The translations under genes and the position numbers were made by a program. From an uncultured Pelagibacteraceae bacterium (GTDB lineage Bacteria > Pseudomonadota > Alphaproteobacteria > Pelagibacterales > Pelagibacteraceae): a DNA stretch of 33,737 bases. The stretch covers positions 1 through 33,737 of the forward strand of contig CABYYE010000009.1 of NCBI GenBank assembly GCA_902523095.1. The letters are read 5' to 3'. The notes under the pieces were generated by a model. It was given only the letters and a program-made list of their open reading frames with translations, did not search any database and was not told the origin of the DNA. Of the stretch, positions 9,673 through 20,239 are shown in pieces. Positions within the stretch are counted from its first letter, which is position 1. Each line of letters opens with the position of its first letter.

Positions 9673-11625
9673 TTATGCAAAATTGACAGGATCAACATCA
9701 ACCGTAAGTTTAATTTTTGAGGAAATTTTCAGATTATTAAGTAAATTTTCAATTTTTTTTTGTAATAATGCCTTATTATTAAACTTTATTAATAACCTAG
9801 TCCTAAAATGTTTTTTTACTTTTAATAATGGGGAATCCACAGGTCCTAATATTTCTAAGCCTTTAATTTTTTTATTGATTTTATCTTTTATCTGTTGAGC
9901 CCCAAGTAGACTTAACTTTTGTTGTTTAGAAGAAACTATTATTGCAATAAGTCTCACGAAGGGTGGAAGGTTGTTTTTTTTTCTTATAACAAGTTCATTT
10001 TTGAGAAGAATATCTGGTCTATTTTTTATTATATCATTTAGGATTAAATTTTCAGAAGTCAAAGATTGATAAATAACTAAGGACTCGGAGTTAAAACGTC
10101 CAGCTCTTCCACTTAATTGATGATATAATTGTATATTTTTTTCTGTTGATCGCAGATCATAACCTCTACCCGAAAAATCAGCATCTATAACTACAATACA
10201 ATTTAGTTTTGGGAAATTAAATCCTTTAGAAATCATTTGTGTTCCTACTATTATATCAGTTTTGTTTTCGTTGATTTTTTTAAATAATTTTATAGTTTCT
10301 TTTTTTTTTTTTAAATAATCGCTTGAAAAAATATTTATATCTTTTTTGGGAAATATTTCTTTTAGTTCTTCAAAAATTTTTTCAACTCCTGGCCCAAACA
10401 TTTTGAAATCACAAAAATTATCAATTTTACATTTTGTTTTAATATTTCGTTCGTATAAACAGTGGTGACAAACTACTTTATTCTTTAATCTATGAAAAGT
10501 TAGATACATAGAACAATTTTTACAAATATGTTTAAATCCACACTTCTTACAAACTATATAAGGTGCATAACCTCTTCTATTTATAAAAAAAAGAATTTGT
10601 TCCTTTTTTTTTAAATACTTATCTACCAACTTAATAGTTTCTGGAGCAATAAATTTACCTTTAAGTTTACTGATATTCAAATTTACTATTTTAGTTTCTG
10701 GTAAAGGGTAATCTTTAAATCTTTTAAGAATTTTGAAATGTCTATATTTTTTTTTCTCAATATTATTGTAGGTTTCAATAGAGGGGACAGATGTGATCAA
10801 ATGAATAGGAATTTTCTCAAATGAGGCCCTTGAAATTGCCATATCTCTGGCGTTATAAATTACACCTTCGTCTTGTTTGTATGAGGAATCATGTTCTTCA
10901 TCAACTATAATAACTCCTAAATTTTTAAAGGGTAATAATAATGCGGATCTTGCGCCTATTACTAATTTTATTTTGTTTTTTATAATTCCCTTCCAAATTA
11001 ATCTTTTTTGTTTAGGTGTAATTTTAGAATGCCAAACTGCAGGTTCGAATCCAAAATAATCCTCAAATCGATTTTTAAATTCATTTGTCAAAAATATTTC
11101 TGGTAGTAAGACTAAAGCTTGTTTCTTTTTTTTTAGAATTTTTTTAATTCTTTCAAAATATACTAATGTTTTTCCTGAACCTGTTATTCCTTCTAATACT
11201 GATACATCAAAGTTATTGCTTATATTTTCAACAAATTTTAATGCAGCTGACTGTTCCAGATTTAAATGATATTTTTTTGATTTAGTGTTTTGAATTTTTA
11301 TCTCTTCATTATGGTTTTTAAAAAAACTATCCTTATTTCCAATAACCATCTTCAAAACTAGCCCAATTGGTACTAAGTTATAAATTGAAAACCATTCAAT
11401 AAAATTTATTAAACTTTTATCAATAGAGTATTCGTGTACTTTTCTAATTACTTCTTTAATTTTTATTTTTTCTGGAACAGAATATGTGCTTTTCCAAACA
11501 ACTCCGTACTCTTTTTTTGAGCCAAAAGGCACCTCAACTAAATCTCCTATTTTAGGATTAATATCTTTAGAGTTGTAAGTGAAAGGGTAATTAAATATTT
11601 TAGGTAAAAGCACTTGTACTTTCAT
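9673..11625 (-). CDS. priA: Primosomal replication restart helicase PriA
   Basis: 3'-to-5' DNA helicase that rebuilds replisomes at stalled forks. Residues 1 to about 100 are the fork-binding domain. Walker A is GITGSGKT (146-153), the DEEH box 242-245, and the later helicase motifs include FINRRGYAP and GTQMISKGFNFPKL with QLSGRAGR. The zinc-binding insertion has eight cysteines at 359, 362, 368, 371, 386, 389, 399 and 405; the last pair is C-x5-C instead of the usual C-x2-C. At 650 residues it is shorter than the E. coli protein (732), mostly in the N-terminal part. A run of 13 A on the coding strand (bases 10300-10312) encodes Lys residues. priA next to atpH is a known alphaproteobacterial arrangement. 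It starts 28 bases downstream of the lpd stop. Confidence 0.95.
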   Translation of the reverse strand: MKVQVLLPKIFNYPFTYNSKDINPKIGDLVEVPFGSKKEYGVVWKSTYSVPEKIKIKEVIRKVHEYSIDKSLINFIEWFSIYNLVPIGLVLKMVIGNKDSFFKNHNEEIKIQNTKSKKYHLNLEQSAALKFVENISNNFDVSVLEGITGSGKTLVYFERIKKILKKKKQALVLLPEIFLTNEFKNRFEDYFGFEPAVWHSKITPKQKRLIWKGIIKNKIKLVIGARSALLLPFKNLGVIIVDEEHDSSYKQDEGVIYNARDMAISRASFEKIPIHLITSVPSIETYNNIEKKKYRHFKILKRFKDYPLPETKIVNLNISKLKGKFIAPETIKLVDKYLKKKEQILFFINRRGYAPYIVCKKCGFKHICKNCSMYLTFHRLKNKVVCHHCLYERNIKTKCKIDNFCDFKMFGPGVEKIFEELKEIFPKKDINIFSSDYLKKKKETIKLFKKINENKTDIIVGTQMISKGFNFPKLNCIVVIDADFSGRGYDLRSTEKNIQLYHQLSGRAGRFNSESLVIYQSLTSENLILNDIIKNRPDILLKNELVIRKKNNLPPFVRLIAIIVSSKQQKLSLLGAQQIKDKINKKIKGLEILGPVDSPLLKVKKHFRTRLLIKFNNKALLQKKIENLLNNLKISSKIKLTVDVDPVNFA

Positions 11626-11653
11626 AATCCAATAGTAATTGAAAATTTTTTAA

Positions 11654-13057
11654 TTAAAAATGAATTGGTCTTTTATCAACAGCCAATGCTGCTTCTTTAA
11701 TTGCTTCGGTGTGAGTTGGATGTGCGTGACATGTTCGTGCAATATCTTCCGAACTTGCACCAAATTCCATTGCTAATGCCATTTCAGCAATCATGTCTCC
11801 AGAATGAGGGCCAATGATATGTACCCCTAAAACTTTGTCTGTATTGCTGTCAGCTAAAATCTTTACAAATCCCTCCGTTTCATTATTAACTTTAGCTCTT
11901 GAATTAGCTAGAAAAGGAAATTTACCGACTTTATATGATTTATTTTCATTTTTAAGTTGTTCTTCAGTCTTTCCTACAGTCGCAACCTCAGGTGATGTAT
12001 AGATAACACCAGGTATAACATCATAGTTCACGTGGCCTGCTTGACCAGCTATAATTTCAGCTACTGCAATACCTTCGTCTTCAGCTTTATGAGCTAACAT
12101 TGGACCTTTTATAACATCGCCAATGGCATAAATATTTTTAATTGTTGTTTGAAGCTGCCCATTAACATTAATTCTACCTTTAGAATCTTTTTTAATACCG
12201 ATTTTATCTAGATTTAAACCTTCTGTATAAGGTTTTCTTCCAACTGATACTAAAACTTTATCTGCTTCTATTTTACTTTTTTTATCATTATTTTTATCAG
12301 TATATTCAACTAAAACTTTATCTTTGTCATTGATTACTGAAGTAACTTTAGAATTGAGTTTAAAAATTAAACCTTGTTTTGTTAAAATTTTTTGAAATTC
12401 TTTAGAAATTTCTCTATCCATACCTGGAGTTATATGGTCTAGATACTCAACTACTGTCACTTCGGCTCCTAATCTTGACCACACTGAACCCATTTCAAGA
12501 CCAATATATCCTCCACCAATTATAACAAGTTTTTTTGGTACTTTTGTCAGAGATAAGGCTCCAGTTGATGAAAGTATATTTTTTTCATCAATTTTAATAC
12601 TTGATAAAGAAGTTACCTGTGATCCCGTTGCAATGACAATATTTTTTGTTTTATAAGAAACTCTATTATCATTATTATAAACTACTACATCGTTTTTTGA
12701 AAAAATAACGCCTTTTCCCTTCAGATAAGTGACTTTATTTTTCTTGAATAAATATTCCACTCCTTTAGTTAAAACTTGTACTGATTTTTCTTTAGCTGAC
12801 ATCATTTTATTAATATTGAGTTTAACTCCACTTAGTTCTATACCTTGTTGATTAAATTCTTTTTTTGCTTTATGAAAATTTTCTGACAAGTTAAGCAAGC
12901 TCTTTGATGGTATGCAACCAACATTTAAACAAGTTCCGCCAAGCGTGCCTCTGGACTCAACACATGCTGTTTTCAAACCTAATTGGGCAGCTCTAATAGC
13001 GCAAACATACCCGCCTGGTCCACCCCCAATAACTATTAAATCAAAATTATTATCCAT
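11654..13057 (-). CDS. lpd: Dihydrolipoyl dehydrogenase (E3)
   Basis: FAD enzyme that reoxidises dihydrolipoyl groups with NAD+, serving the 2-oxoglutarate dehydrogenase complex encoded just upstream and possibly other lipoyl complexes. The N-terminal FAD site is [11 protein letters not shown] (10-20) and the redox disulfide is Cys43/Cys48 in [12 protein letters not shown]. The NAD-binding [13 protein letters not shown] stretch lies in the middle, [19 protein letters not shown] binds FAD again, and the C-terminal HAHPTHTEA carries the catalytic His and Glu. The length of 467 residues is normal. It follows sucB by two bases and closes the suc cluster. Confidence 0.97.
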   Translation of the reverse strand: MDNNFDLIVIGGGPGGYVCAIRAAQLGLKTACVESRGTLGGTCLNVGCIPSKSLLNLSENFHKAKKEFNQQGIELSGVKLNINKMMSAKEKSVQVLTKGVEYLFKKNKVTYLKGKGVIFSKNDVVVYNNDNRVSYKTKNIVIATGSQVTSLSSIKIDEKNILSSTGALSLTKVPKKLVIIGGGYIGLEMGSVWSRLGAEVTVVEYLDHITPGMDREISKEFQKILTKQGLIFKLNSKVTSVINDKDKVLVEYTDKNNDKKSKIEADKVLVSVGRKPYTEGLNLDKIGIKKDSKGRINVNGQLQTTIKNIYAIGDVIKGPMLAHKAEDEGIAVAEIIAGQAGHVNYDVIPGVIYTSPEVATVGKTEEQLKNENKSYKVGKFPFLANSRAKVNNETEGFVKILADSNTDKVLGVHIIGPHSGDMIAEMALAMEFGASSEDIARTCHAHPTHTEAIKEAALAVDKRPIHF

Positions 13058-13059
13058 TG

Positions 13060-14358
13060 TTAAATATTTAGGAAAAGTCTTTTAGGTTGTTCTAATGACT
13101 CTTTAATTATTTTTAAAAATGATACAGCTTCTTTTCCATCAATTATTCTGTGATCATAAGATAAGGCTAAATACATAATTGGTCTTATTTCAATATTTCC
13201 ATCAATAACTACTGGTCTATCAATTATATTATGCATTCCTAGAACGGCTGATTGTGGTGGGTTTAATATTGGAGTTGACAGCATAGAGCCATAAATACCG
13301 CCGTTGGTAATAGTGAATGTTCCACCTTGTAGATCGTTAATTGTTATATTCCCTTTTCGGGCCTTTTCACCTAATTCAGAAATATTTTTTTCTATATTTG
13401 CAAAAGACATTTCATCCGTCTCTCTTAAAACAGGTACAACTAAACCTCTATCAGTACCTACAGCTATGCTAATATTATAATAATTTTTGTAAACAATTTC
13501 TTCTCCTTGGATTTCTGCATTAATTGTTGGATAGTTTTTAAGTCCCAACACACAAGATTTTACAAAAAATGACATGAAGCCTAACTTAACTCCATACTTA
13601 TTAATAAATTCTTCTTTATATTTATTTCTCATAGAGATAACTTCAGTCATATCAACTTCATTAAACGTAGTGAGCATTGCCGCATTTTCTTGTGCCTCCT
13701 TAAGTCTCTTTGCAATCGTTAAACGCAATCTAGTCATCTTAATTCTTTCCTCTGGGCCATGTTTGATTTTTCTTTCTGATGGGGAAGGTTTTGAACCCAT
13801 TAAACTTAAAATATCTTCTTTTAATATTATGCCATGTTTTCCAGATCCCTCTATTTCATTTATATTTATTTGAGCTTCTGTAGCCATTTTTCTAGCTGCT
13901 GGAGAAATAGATTTATTAAATGCTTTAACTGGTTGACTTGATATTTTTTTTGAGTCCTCATGAATAGTTTCTAATATAAGTGGTTCTTCTATTTGGGTTT
14001 TCTTTTGTCTAACTTTATTTATTTTTGGTTCTTTTAAAATTTCCTTTTTTTGAGGTGACAATTTCTTTGTTGGTGGTGAATAATTTTTTGTTTCTTTAAA
14101 ATCTTTTGACTTTTTAATATCTGAACCATTAATCATTCCCAATAATGAGCCCACATTTACAGTTTGACCTTCTTTCACACTTATACTTTCTAAAATTCCA
14201 TTTGAGGGAGCGGGAACTTCAACATTAACTTTATCTGTCTCTAGTTCGACAATTGGCTCATCGGCATTAACTTTTTCACCCTGGTTCTTTAACCATTTTG
14301 AAACAGTAGCCTCTGTTATCGACTCACCTAAAGTTGGTACTAATATTTTATCTGACAT
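13060..14358 (-). CDS. sucB: Dihydrolipoyllysine succinyltransferase, 2-oxoglutarate dehydrogenase E2
   Basis: Core of the 2-oxoglutarate dehydrogenase complex; it passes the succinyl group from lipoate to CoA. There is a single lipoyl domain (residues 1 to about 77) with the lipoylated residue Lys43 in [10 protein letters not shown] Lys/Pro/Gln-rich linker of about 70 residues is followed by the E1/E3-binding domain at about 150-187 ([10 protein letters not shown]... [14 protein letters not shown]), then the acyltransferase domain, ending with His403 and Asp407 in DHRIIDG. The length of 432 residues is normal. sucA ends directly before the start codon without a single spare base, and lpd follows after two bases. 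Confidence 0.97.
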   Translation of the reverse strand: MSDKILVPTLGESITEATVSKWLKNQGEKVNADEPIVELETDKVNVEVPAPSNGILESISVKEGQTVNVGSLLGMINGSDIKKSKDFKETKNYSPPTKKLSPQKKEILKEPKINKVRQKKTQIEEPLILETIHEDSKKISSQPVKAFNKSISPAARKMATEAQININEIEGSGKHGIILKEDILSLMGSKPSPSERKIKHGPEERIKMTRLRLTIAKRLKEAQENAAMLTTFNEVDMTEVISMRNKYKEEFINKYGVKLGFMSFFVKSCVLGLKNYPTINAEIQGEEIVYKNYYNISIAVGTDRGLVVPVLRETDEMSFANIEKNISELGEKARKGNITINDLQGGTFTITNGGIYGSMLSTPILNPPQSAVLGMHNIIDRPVVIDGNIEIRPIMYLALSYDHRIIDGKEAVSFLKIIKESLEQPKRLFLNI

Positions 14359-17253
14359 TTACTTTCTAAGTATCTTTTCTAATATTTCTTTTTGTTGTGC
14401 AAGATGTTTATTAACATTTCCGGTCGCAGTTGAAGATGATGCATTTCTTCCTACATATTTTACTCTATCCCTTGTAAAGTATATAATTTCTAAGGTTCTA
14501 TCTATATAGTTTCTCACAGTATTCCATGCACCCATATTTTTTGGTTCTTCTTGACACCAGATAAATTCTGCTTTTTCATATCTTTTTAGCAAATTCGCCA
14601 AGGTTTTTACAGGAAATGGGTAAAGCTGTTCTATTCGTATAAAAACAACACTATCATTTTTGCTATTTTCTCTCTCTTTTAAAAGATCGTAGTAAATTTT
14701 TCCTGAACACATTACAACTTTTTTAATTTCTTCATCTTTTTTTAATTTAATTAATTTATTTTTTACAAAGTAAGAATCGTCCTCAAGGATTCTATGAAAA
14801 GAACTTTTTGTTGTAAATTCATTTATGTTTGAAACACAACGTTTGTGTCTTAACAAAGATTTTGGAGTCATTATCACGAGTGGTTTCCTAAATGCTCTGT
14901 GCATTTGTCTTCTAAGCACGTGGAAATAATTAGAAGGTGTCGTACAATTTACTACTTGTATATTTTCGCCAGCACACATTTGTAGAAATCTTTCTAACCT
15001 TGATGAAGAATGTTCAGGGCCTTGTCCCTCGTAACCATGAGGCAAAAGCAATGTAAGACCACTAGCTCTTCCCCATTTTGACTCACCAGATGTAATAAAT
15101 TGATCAATTATTACTTGAGCGCCATTAGCAAAATCACCAAATTGTGCTTCCCACAGCACCAATGTTTCAGGCTCAGATAATGAATATCCAAATTCAAATC
15201 CTAAAACTGCCAATTCTGATAGTAAACTATCAATAATTTCAAACTTTGCTTGTTCTTTATTTATATTGTTAAGAGGAATATACCTATCATGATTTTTTTG
15301 ATCTCTTATAACAGCATGTCTTTGACTAAATGTGCCTCTTCCAGAGTCTTGGCCTGATAATCTTACTGAAAATCCCTCTGTTAAAAGTGTACCAAATGCA
15401 AGACTTTCAGCCATTGACCAGTCTATTTTATTATTTTCATTTAACATTTCATACCTGTTGTTAAATATTTTCTCTAAAGTTTTGTGAGCACTGATGTTAC
15501 TTGGTATTGATGAGATCCTTTTTCCAATTTTTATTAAATTGTCTTTGTTAAATCCACTTAATCCCCTTTTATCTTTGCCAAGTCCAGGTTTAAATCTAGA
15601 CCAAGCACCTTCGAACCATTTGAGTTCTGATTTATAGTTTTTTGAAGCATTAAATTCTTTCTCAAGAAATATTTTATAGTCCTTTTTTTGTTTATCAATA
15701 TTACCCAAAGAAAGTAATCCGTCATTACTTAACTTATTTGCATATATTGTTAATGTAGATGGATGTGTTTTTATCTTTTTATACATTAGTGGTTGAGTAA
15801 ATGATGGTTCATCGCCTTCATTATGACCATAACGTCTATAACAAACCATATCTATAACAACGTCTCTATTAAACTTTTGTCTAAACTCAGTTGCTATTTT
15901 TGCACAATGCACAACTGCTTCTGGATCATCACCATTGACATGAAATATTGGAGCTTGAGCAGTTTTTGCAACATCAGAAGGATAAGGTGAAGATCTTGCA
16001 AATCTGGGTGCAGTTGTAAAGCCTATCTGATTATTAACAATAATGTGTATTGTTCCACCAATATTGTGTCCTGGTAATCCTGACATGGCAAAACATTCAG
16101 CCACAATTCCTTGCCCTGCAAATGCCGCGTCGCCGTGCATTAAAACCGGAATAACTTTTTTTCTATTTTTATCTCTGTGAAAAAATTGTTTCGCTCTTAC
16201 CTGACCTAACACTACAGGATTAACAGCCTCCAAGTGTGATGGATTGTCAGTCAAACTAATATGAACAGAATTGCCATCAAATTCACGGTTTGAGGATGCT
16301 CCTAGATGATATTTTACATCTCCCTCAAGATTTTTTCTTGAAGATATAGACTTGCCAAAAAATTCGCTAAATATAGCTTGATAAGGTTTACCCATGACGT
16401 TAGCTAAAACATTTAATCTACCTCTATGAGGCATTCCAATTTTGATTTCTTTAGCTCCCAAATTACCACCTTTTTTAATAATTTGTTCCAAAGCAGGAAT
16501 TAAAGACTCTCCTCCGTCTAAACCAAATCTTTTAGTTCCAACAAATTTTACTTGTAAATATTTTTCAAATCCTTCTGCTTGAATAATTTTATTTAAAATC
16601 GCTTTTTTTCCATTTTCTGTAAATTTTACATCTTTTTCTGGCCCCTCTATTCTATTTCTGACCCAAGCCTTCTCGTCTGGGTCACCCATGTGCATGAATT
16701 CATAACCAATATTAGAACAATAAGTTTTTTTTAGAATATTTAAAATTTCGTTTAAATTTCCATATTGAAGTCCTAGCACACCATCTAAAAAAATTTTTCT
16801 ATTGAAATCATTTGCGGCAAACCCATAGGTCTCAGGTTTTAATTCTGGGTGTTCTTGTTTTTCTTGTAAGTGTAATGGGTCTAAATTAGAAATTAAATGA
16901 CCTCTAATTCTATAAGCTCTAATTAACATGATTGCTCTAACAGAGTCTTGTGTGGCTTGTTTAGTTATATCTAAATTAACATCATAGTTACTATTCTCAT
17001 TCTCGTTGTTTTTTTCATTTAAGGTTATTTTTCTTTTTCTTTTTCTTTTTTCAGGTGACCAACTTGGCCCATTCAGATCATTATAAATTAATTTCTGCTC
17101 CTCACTTAATCCCTCAAAAAATTGTCTCCAGCTTGCAGGTAGTGCACTAGGATTTGAGAGATACTCACTATAAAATTCATTTATAAATTCATAATTATTT
17201 CCATCTAAAAAAGAGGTTTTTTTGTAGGTTGTATTATCTTTTGATGATGACAT
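14359..17253 (-). CDS. sucA: 2-oxoglutarate dehydrogenase E1
   Basis: Thiamine-diphosphate decarboxylase that converts 2-oxoglutarate and transfers the succinyl group to SucB lipoate, the rate-setting step between 2-oxoglutarate and succinyl-CoA. The 964 residues span the full E1o. The N-terminal E2/E3-binding helix (SFLDGNNYEFINEFYSEYL) is present, followed by a basic patch (EKRKRKRKI). The TPP site is GDAAFAGQG... NNQIGFTT, and the C-terminal transketolase-like half contains LLPHGYEGQGPEHSS and the GRNASSSTATG tail. It lies 32 bases after sucD and is joined to sucB with no gap. Confidence 0.98.
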   Translation of the reverse strand: MSSSKDNTTYKKTSFLDGNNYEFINEFYSEYLSNPSALPASWRQFFEGLSEEQKLIYNDLNGPSWSPEKRKRKRKITLNEKNNENENSNYDVNLDITKQATQDSVRAIMLIRAYRIRGHLISNLDPLHLQEKQEHPELKPETYGFAANDFNRKIFLDGVLGLQYGNLNEILNILKKTYCSNIGYEFMHMGDPDEKAWVRNRIEGPEKDVKFTENGKKAILNKIIQAEGFEKYLQVKFVGTKRFGLDGGESLIPALEQIIKKGGNLGAKEIKIGMPHRGRLNVLANVMGKPYQAIFSEFFGKSISSRKNLEGDVKYHLGASSNREFDGNSVHISLTDNPSHLEAVNPVVLGQVRAKQFFHRDKNRKKVIPVLMHGDAAFAGQGIVAECFAMSGLPGHNIGGTIHIIVNNQIGFTTAPRFARSSPYPSDVAKTAQAPIFHVNGDDPEAVVHCAKIATEFRQKFNRDVVIDMVCYRRYGHNEGDEPSFTQPLMYKKIKTHPSTLTIYANKLSNDGLLSLGNIDKQKKDYKIFLEKEFNASKNYKSELKWFEGAWSRFKPGLGKDKRGLSGFNKDNLIKIGKRISSIPSNISAHKTLEKIFNNRYEMLNENNKIDWSMAESLAFGTLLTEGFSVRLSGQDSGRGTFSQRHAVIRDQKNHDRYIPLNNINKEQAKFEIIDSLLSELAVLGFEFGYSLSEPETLVLWEAQFGDFANGAQVIIDQFITSGESKWGRASGLTLLLPHGYEGQGPEHSSSRLERFLQMCAGENIQVVNCTTPSNYFHVLRRQMHRAFRKPLVIMTPKSLLRHKRCVSNINEFTTKSSFHRILEDDSYFVKNKLIKLKKDEEIKKVVMCSGKIYYDLLKERENSKNDSVVFIRIEQLYPFPVKTLANLLKRYEKAEFIWCQEEPKNMGAWNTVRNYIDRTLEIIYFTRDRVKYVGRNASSSTATGNVNKHLAQQKEILEKILRK

Positions 17254-17285
17254 TTAAAATTTATTCTAACATAAATTTTTCAGAT

Positions 17286-18161
17286 TCAACCATTAAGTTT
17301 TTCTAAAAGCGTTTTACCAATATCAGCTGGGGATTTAGAGATAGTTATCCCAGCAGATCTCATCTTTTCTATTTTATCCAGGGCACCACCTTTTCCTCCT
17401 GATATAATTGCTCCAGCGTGACCCATTCTTTTTCCAGGTGGAGCTGTTAACCCTGCAATAAATCCCACCATTGGCTTTTTAATTTTTTCTTTTTTGAGAA
17501 ATTCTGATGCTTCTTCCTCTGCTGAACCTCCTATTTCACCTATCATAACGATCGATTCAGTATTATCATCTTTTAAAAAAAGTTCTAGGCAGTCTATAAA
17601 GTTGGTTCCGTTTATTGGATCTCCACCGATTCCTATACAAGTAGACTGACCCATTCCATTGGCTGTAGTTTGAGCTACAGCTTCGTAAGTTAAAGTTCCA
17701 GATCTTGAAACAATACCAACTGTTCCTTTTTTGTGAATGTTTCCTGGCATAATTCCAATTTTACACTCATCGGGTGTTATAATTCCCGGGCAATTAGGGC
17801 CTATCAATCTTGAATTATTTTTTTTTAGTTGTTCTTTAACTTTTAACATGTCAAGTATTGGTATCCCTTCTGTAATACAAACTATTAATTCTATTTTAGC
17901 ATTTATGGCTTCGAGGATCGCGCTTGCAGCAAATTTTGGAGGGACATATATCATTGATGCGGTTGCATCTGTCTTTTTTTTTGCTTCCTCAACTGTATCA
18001 TAAACTGGAAGTCCTAAATGTTTTGTTCCTCCTTTTTTAGGAGTTACGCCACCAACAAGTTTAGTCCCGTATTTAATTGCTTGCTCCGAGTGAAAAGTTC
18101 CATGAGTTCCAGTAAAACCTTGACATAAAACTTTTGTATTTTTGTTTACTAGAATTGACAT
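17286..18161 (-). CDS. sucD: Succinyl-CoA synthetase subunit alpha
   Basis: With SucC, cleaves succinyl-CoA to succinate with formation of ATP or GTP, the only substrate-level phosphorylation of the TCA cycle. The CoA-binding Rossmann domain begins with [16 protein letters not shown] (about 14-29), GPNCPGII follows, and the phosphorylated histidine is His248 in GHAGAII. The length of 291 residues is normal. Its ATG shares one base with the sucC stop codon (TAATG), so equal subunit production by coupled translation is likely. Confidence 0.98.
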   Translation of the reverse strand: MSILVNKNTKVLCQGFTGTHGTFHSEQAIKYGTKLVGGVTPKKGGTKHLGLPVYDTVEEAKKKTDATASMIYVPPKFAASAILEAINAKIELIVCITEGIPILDMLKVKEQLKKNNSRLIGPNCPGIITPDECKIGIMPGNIHKKGTVGIVSRSGTLTYEAVAQTTANGMGQSTCIGIGGDPINGTNFIDCLELFLKDDNTESIVMIGEIGGSAEEEASEFLKKEKIKKPMVGFIAGLTAPPGKRMGHAGAIISGGKGGALDKIEKMRSAGITISKSPADIGKTLLEKLNG

Positions 18162-19321
18162 TATTCAATTACACTCACAATTTTTCTTGCTGCATCATTT
18201 AAATCAGATGCTGATAATATTTTTAAATTTGATTTATCTAAAATTTCTTTTCCTTTTTCAAAATTAGTACCTGCTAGTCTAACTACTAATGGGACTGATA
18301 AATTAATTTCTTTAGCCGCATCTACTACTCCTTGAGCAAGAACATCACATCTCATTATGCCTCCAAAAATATTTATTAATATTCCTTTCACATTTTTATC
18401 TGATAAAATAAGTTTAAACGCTGCAGAAACTTTTTCTTTTGATGCGCCACCACCAACATCTAAAAAATTTGCTGGTTCTTTTCCATGTAATTTTATTATA
18501 TCCATTGTAGCCATAGCCAAACCTGCACCATTAACCATGCAACCAATTGAGCCATTAAGTTTTATATAAGCTAAATCATATTTACTTGCTTCTATCTCAG
18601 AAGGGTTCTCTTCGTTTAAATCTCTTAGTTTGGCAATTTCAGATCTTCTAAATATTGCATTATCATCAAAATTCATTTTTGCATCTAAACAGAGTAATTG
18701 TTTATTTTTCGTGATTATTAAAGGATTAATTTCGATTAAACTTGCGTCCTTCTCAATTAAAATTTTATAAAGAGCATTAATTAATTTATAAGCTTCTTTT
18801 TTTTGTTCATCGTTAAAATTAAAAGGTAAAATAATTTTTTCTATTTCGTTATCATCAATACTTTTTTTAAAATTAATTTTAACAGTATTTATTTTACTTG
18901 GTTGTTCAGAAGCAACTTTTTCTATGTCCATACCTCCTGCGGTACTACTAATAAATGCAATTTTAGAACTCTCTCTATCAATTAAACAAGATAAATAAAA
19001 TTCTTTTAAAATTTCTGAAGCCTCCTCAATATAAAGTCTTTTAACTTCTTTGCCTTCTGGTCCAGTCTGATGAGTGATTAATACTTTTCCCATCATGTTT
19101 TTTGCTTCAGTTTCAAGTTCCGTTATATTTTTTACTAAAACGACGCCTCCTGCCTTACCTCTACCGCCAGCGTGAATTTGAGCTTTGACAACAAAAGATT
19201 TACTTTCTAATCGGGATATTTTTTCCTTTATTTCATCGATTGATTTGATAACAACTCCTTTAGAAACTGGAGCGCCGTATTCTTTAAGTATTTCTTTAGC
19301 TTGATGTTCGTGAATATTCAT
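18161..19321 (-). CDS. sucC: Succinyl-CoA synthetase subunit beta
   Basis: Nucleotide-binding subunit of succinyl-CoA synthetase. It starts with the family signature [16 protein letters not shown]. An ATP-grasp fold covers about residues 1-235 ([17 protein letters not shown], and EINPLIIT with its metal-binding Glu and Asn), and the C-terminal ligase domain contains the [14 protein letters not shown] and [16 protein letters not shown] segments. The length of 386 residues is normal. In this genome sucC does not follow mdh directly: its start faces a divergent glycosyltransferase gene across only 42 bases, so it must either have its own promoter there or be reached by antisense read-through from mdh. 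Confidence 0.98.
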   Translation of the reverse strand: MNIHEHQAKEILKEYGAPVSKGVVIKSIDEIKEKISRLESKSFVVKAQIHAGGRGKAGGVVLVKNITELETEAKNMMGKVLITHQTGPEGKEVKRLYIEEASEILKEFYLSCLIDRESSKIAFISSTAGGMDIEKVASEQPSKINTVKINFKKSIDDNEIEKIILPFNFNDEQKKEAYKLINALYKILIEKDASLIEINPLIITKNKQLLCLDAKMNFDDNAIFRRSEIAKLRDLNEENPSEIEASKYDLAYIKLNGSIGCMVNGAGLAMATMDIIKLHGKEPANFLDVGGGASKEKVSAAFKLILSDKNVKGILINIFGGIMRCDVLAQGVVDAAKEINLSVPLVVRLAGTNFEKGKEILDKSNLKILSASDLNDAARKIVSVIE

Positions 19322-19360
19322 TTTAGTCTGCTATTACTACCATAAAATTTATATTAATCC

Positions 19361-19388
19361 ATTATGAAAACAAAAATAATAGTTTTAA
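19361..19388 (-). promoter_or_regulatory. Weak candidate promoter for sucC
   Basis: Reading toward sucC, a -10-like CATAAT (19361-19366, 5 of 6 to consensus) is preceded by TTAAAA (19383-19388, 4 of 6) at a 16-base spacing. The boxes overlap the start codon and first codons of the divergent glycosyltransferase. A transcript would start near 19354, about 33 bases before the sucC start. It is reported because sucC needs a promoter here if the insert has separated it from mdh. A+T richness makes chance matches likely. Confidence 0.2.
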
Positions 19389-20239
19389 CGCCTGTTTATA
19401 ATGATTGGAAAAATTTAATCAAACTTTTAGCTAAAATTAACAATATATTTAAAATAAAAATAAAAACTAAATTTGACTTAGTCGTCATCAATGATTGCTC
19501 TACAGAAAGTTATAATTTTAAGAAATTAAGATTAAATAGGGTTAACAAATTAACGCTCATTAATTTAGATACAAATGTTGGTAGTCAAAGTGCTTTAGCT
19601 ATAGGTATAAAGTATATTTCAAAAAAATATAAAGAAAAATATAATATCGTTATTATTGACTCTGATGGCCAAGACAATCCTCAGGGTATCTTAAAAATGT
19701 ATAACTTAATCAAAAAAAATTCTAAAATTTCTATTGTTGTAAATAGAGGACAAAGAAAAGAGCCGCTGTGGTTTAGATTTTTTTATAGTTTCTATAGTGC
19801 AATTTTATTTATGTTTGTAGGGAAAAAAATTAGATTTGGGAATTTCAGTCTTATAAACTCCGCTCATGTTAAAAATATTAGTCAGGATAAAGATTTATGG
19901 AGTGCTTTTCCACCAACTGTTTCTAATAATACTGATAATATTTCTTATATAACTTTGGATAGAGAAAAAAGATTTTCAGGAAAATCTAAAATGAATTTTT
20001 TTGGATTGATTTTCCATGCTTTAAGAGTGTTTTCAGTTTTCAGATATAGAATTATTTTTTCTTCAATGATTTATTTATTTTTAAATTATGTTATTTTTTT
20101 CAAATCTAATAATTTAATAATATTTTTAATATTTTCTCTAATCCTGCTAACATTTAACTTGAGTAATCTTGTTGTGTATATCATTAATCGACTCAACTTT
20201 GTTATTAATTCAAAAAAAATCAGAGTAAAAATTTATTAA
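19364..20239 (+). CDS. Family 2 glycosyltransferase, GtrB/DPM1-like polyprenyl-phosphate sugar synthase
   Basis: Probably moves a sugar from a nucleotide sugar to polyprenyl phosphate on the cytoplasmic face of the inner membrane. GT-A fold features are visible: TPVYNDWKN (9-17), the VVINDCST strand (40-47), and the metal-binding DSDGQ with Asp99 and Asp101. Further on come R-x-GNFSLI (158-164), which replaces the DFRL motif of GtrB relatives, and RFSGKSKM (203-210), close to their R-x-GxSKY motif. Two hydrophobic segments at about 229-246 and 251-273 are the expected membrane anchor. The 291-residue length fits. It is transcribed away from sucC across 42 bases, and its last four bases overlap the 3' end of the convergent membrane protein gene. 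The sugar is unknown. There is no small GtrA-type flippase next to it. Confidence 0.82.
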   Translation: MKTKIIVLTPVYNDWKNLIKLLAKINNIFKIKIKTKFDLVVINDCSTESYNFKKLRLNRVNKLTLINLDTNVGSQSALAIGIKYISKKYKEKYNIVIIDSDGQDNPQGILKMYNLIKKNSKISIVVNRGQRKEPLWFRFFYSFYSAILFMFVGKKIRFGNFSLINSAHVKNISQDKDLWSAFPPTVSNNTDNISYITLDREKRFSGKSKMNFFGLIFHALRVFSVFRYRIIFSSMIYLFLNYVIFFKSNNLIIFLIFSLILLTFNLSNLVVYIINRLNFVINSKKIRVKIY

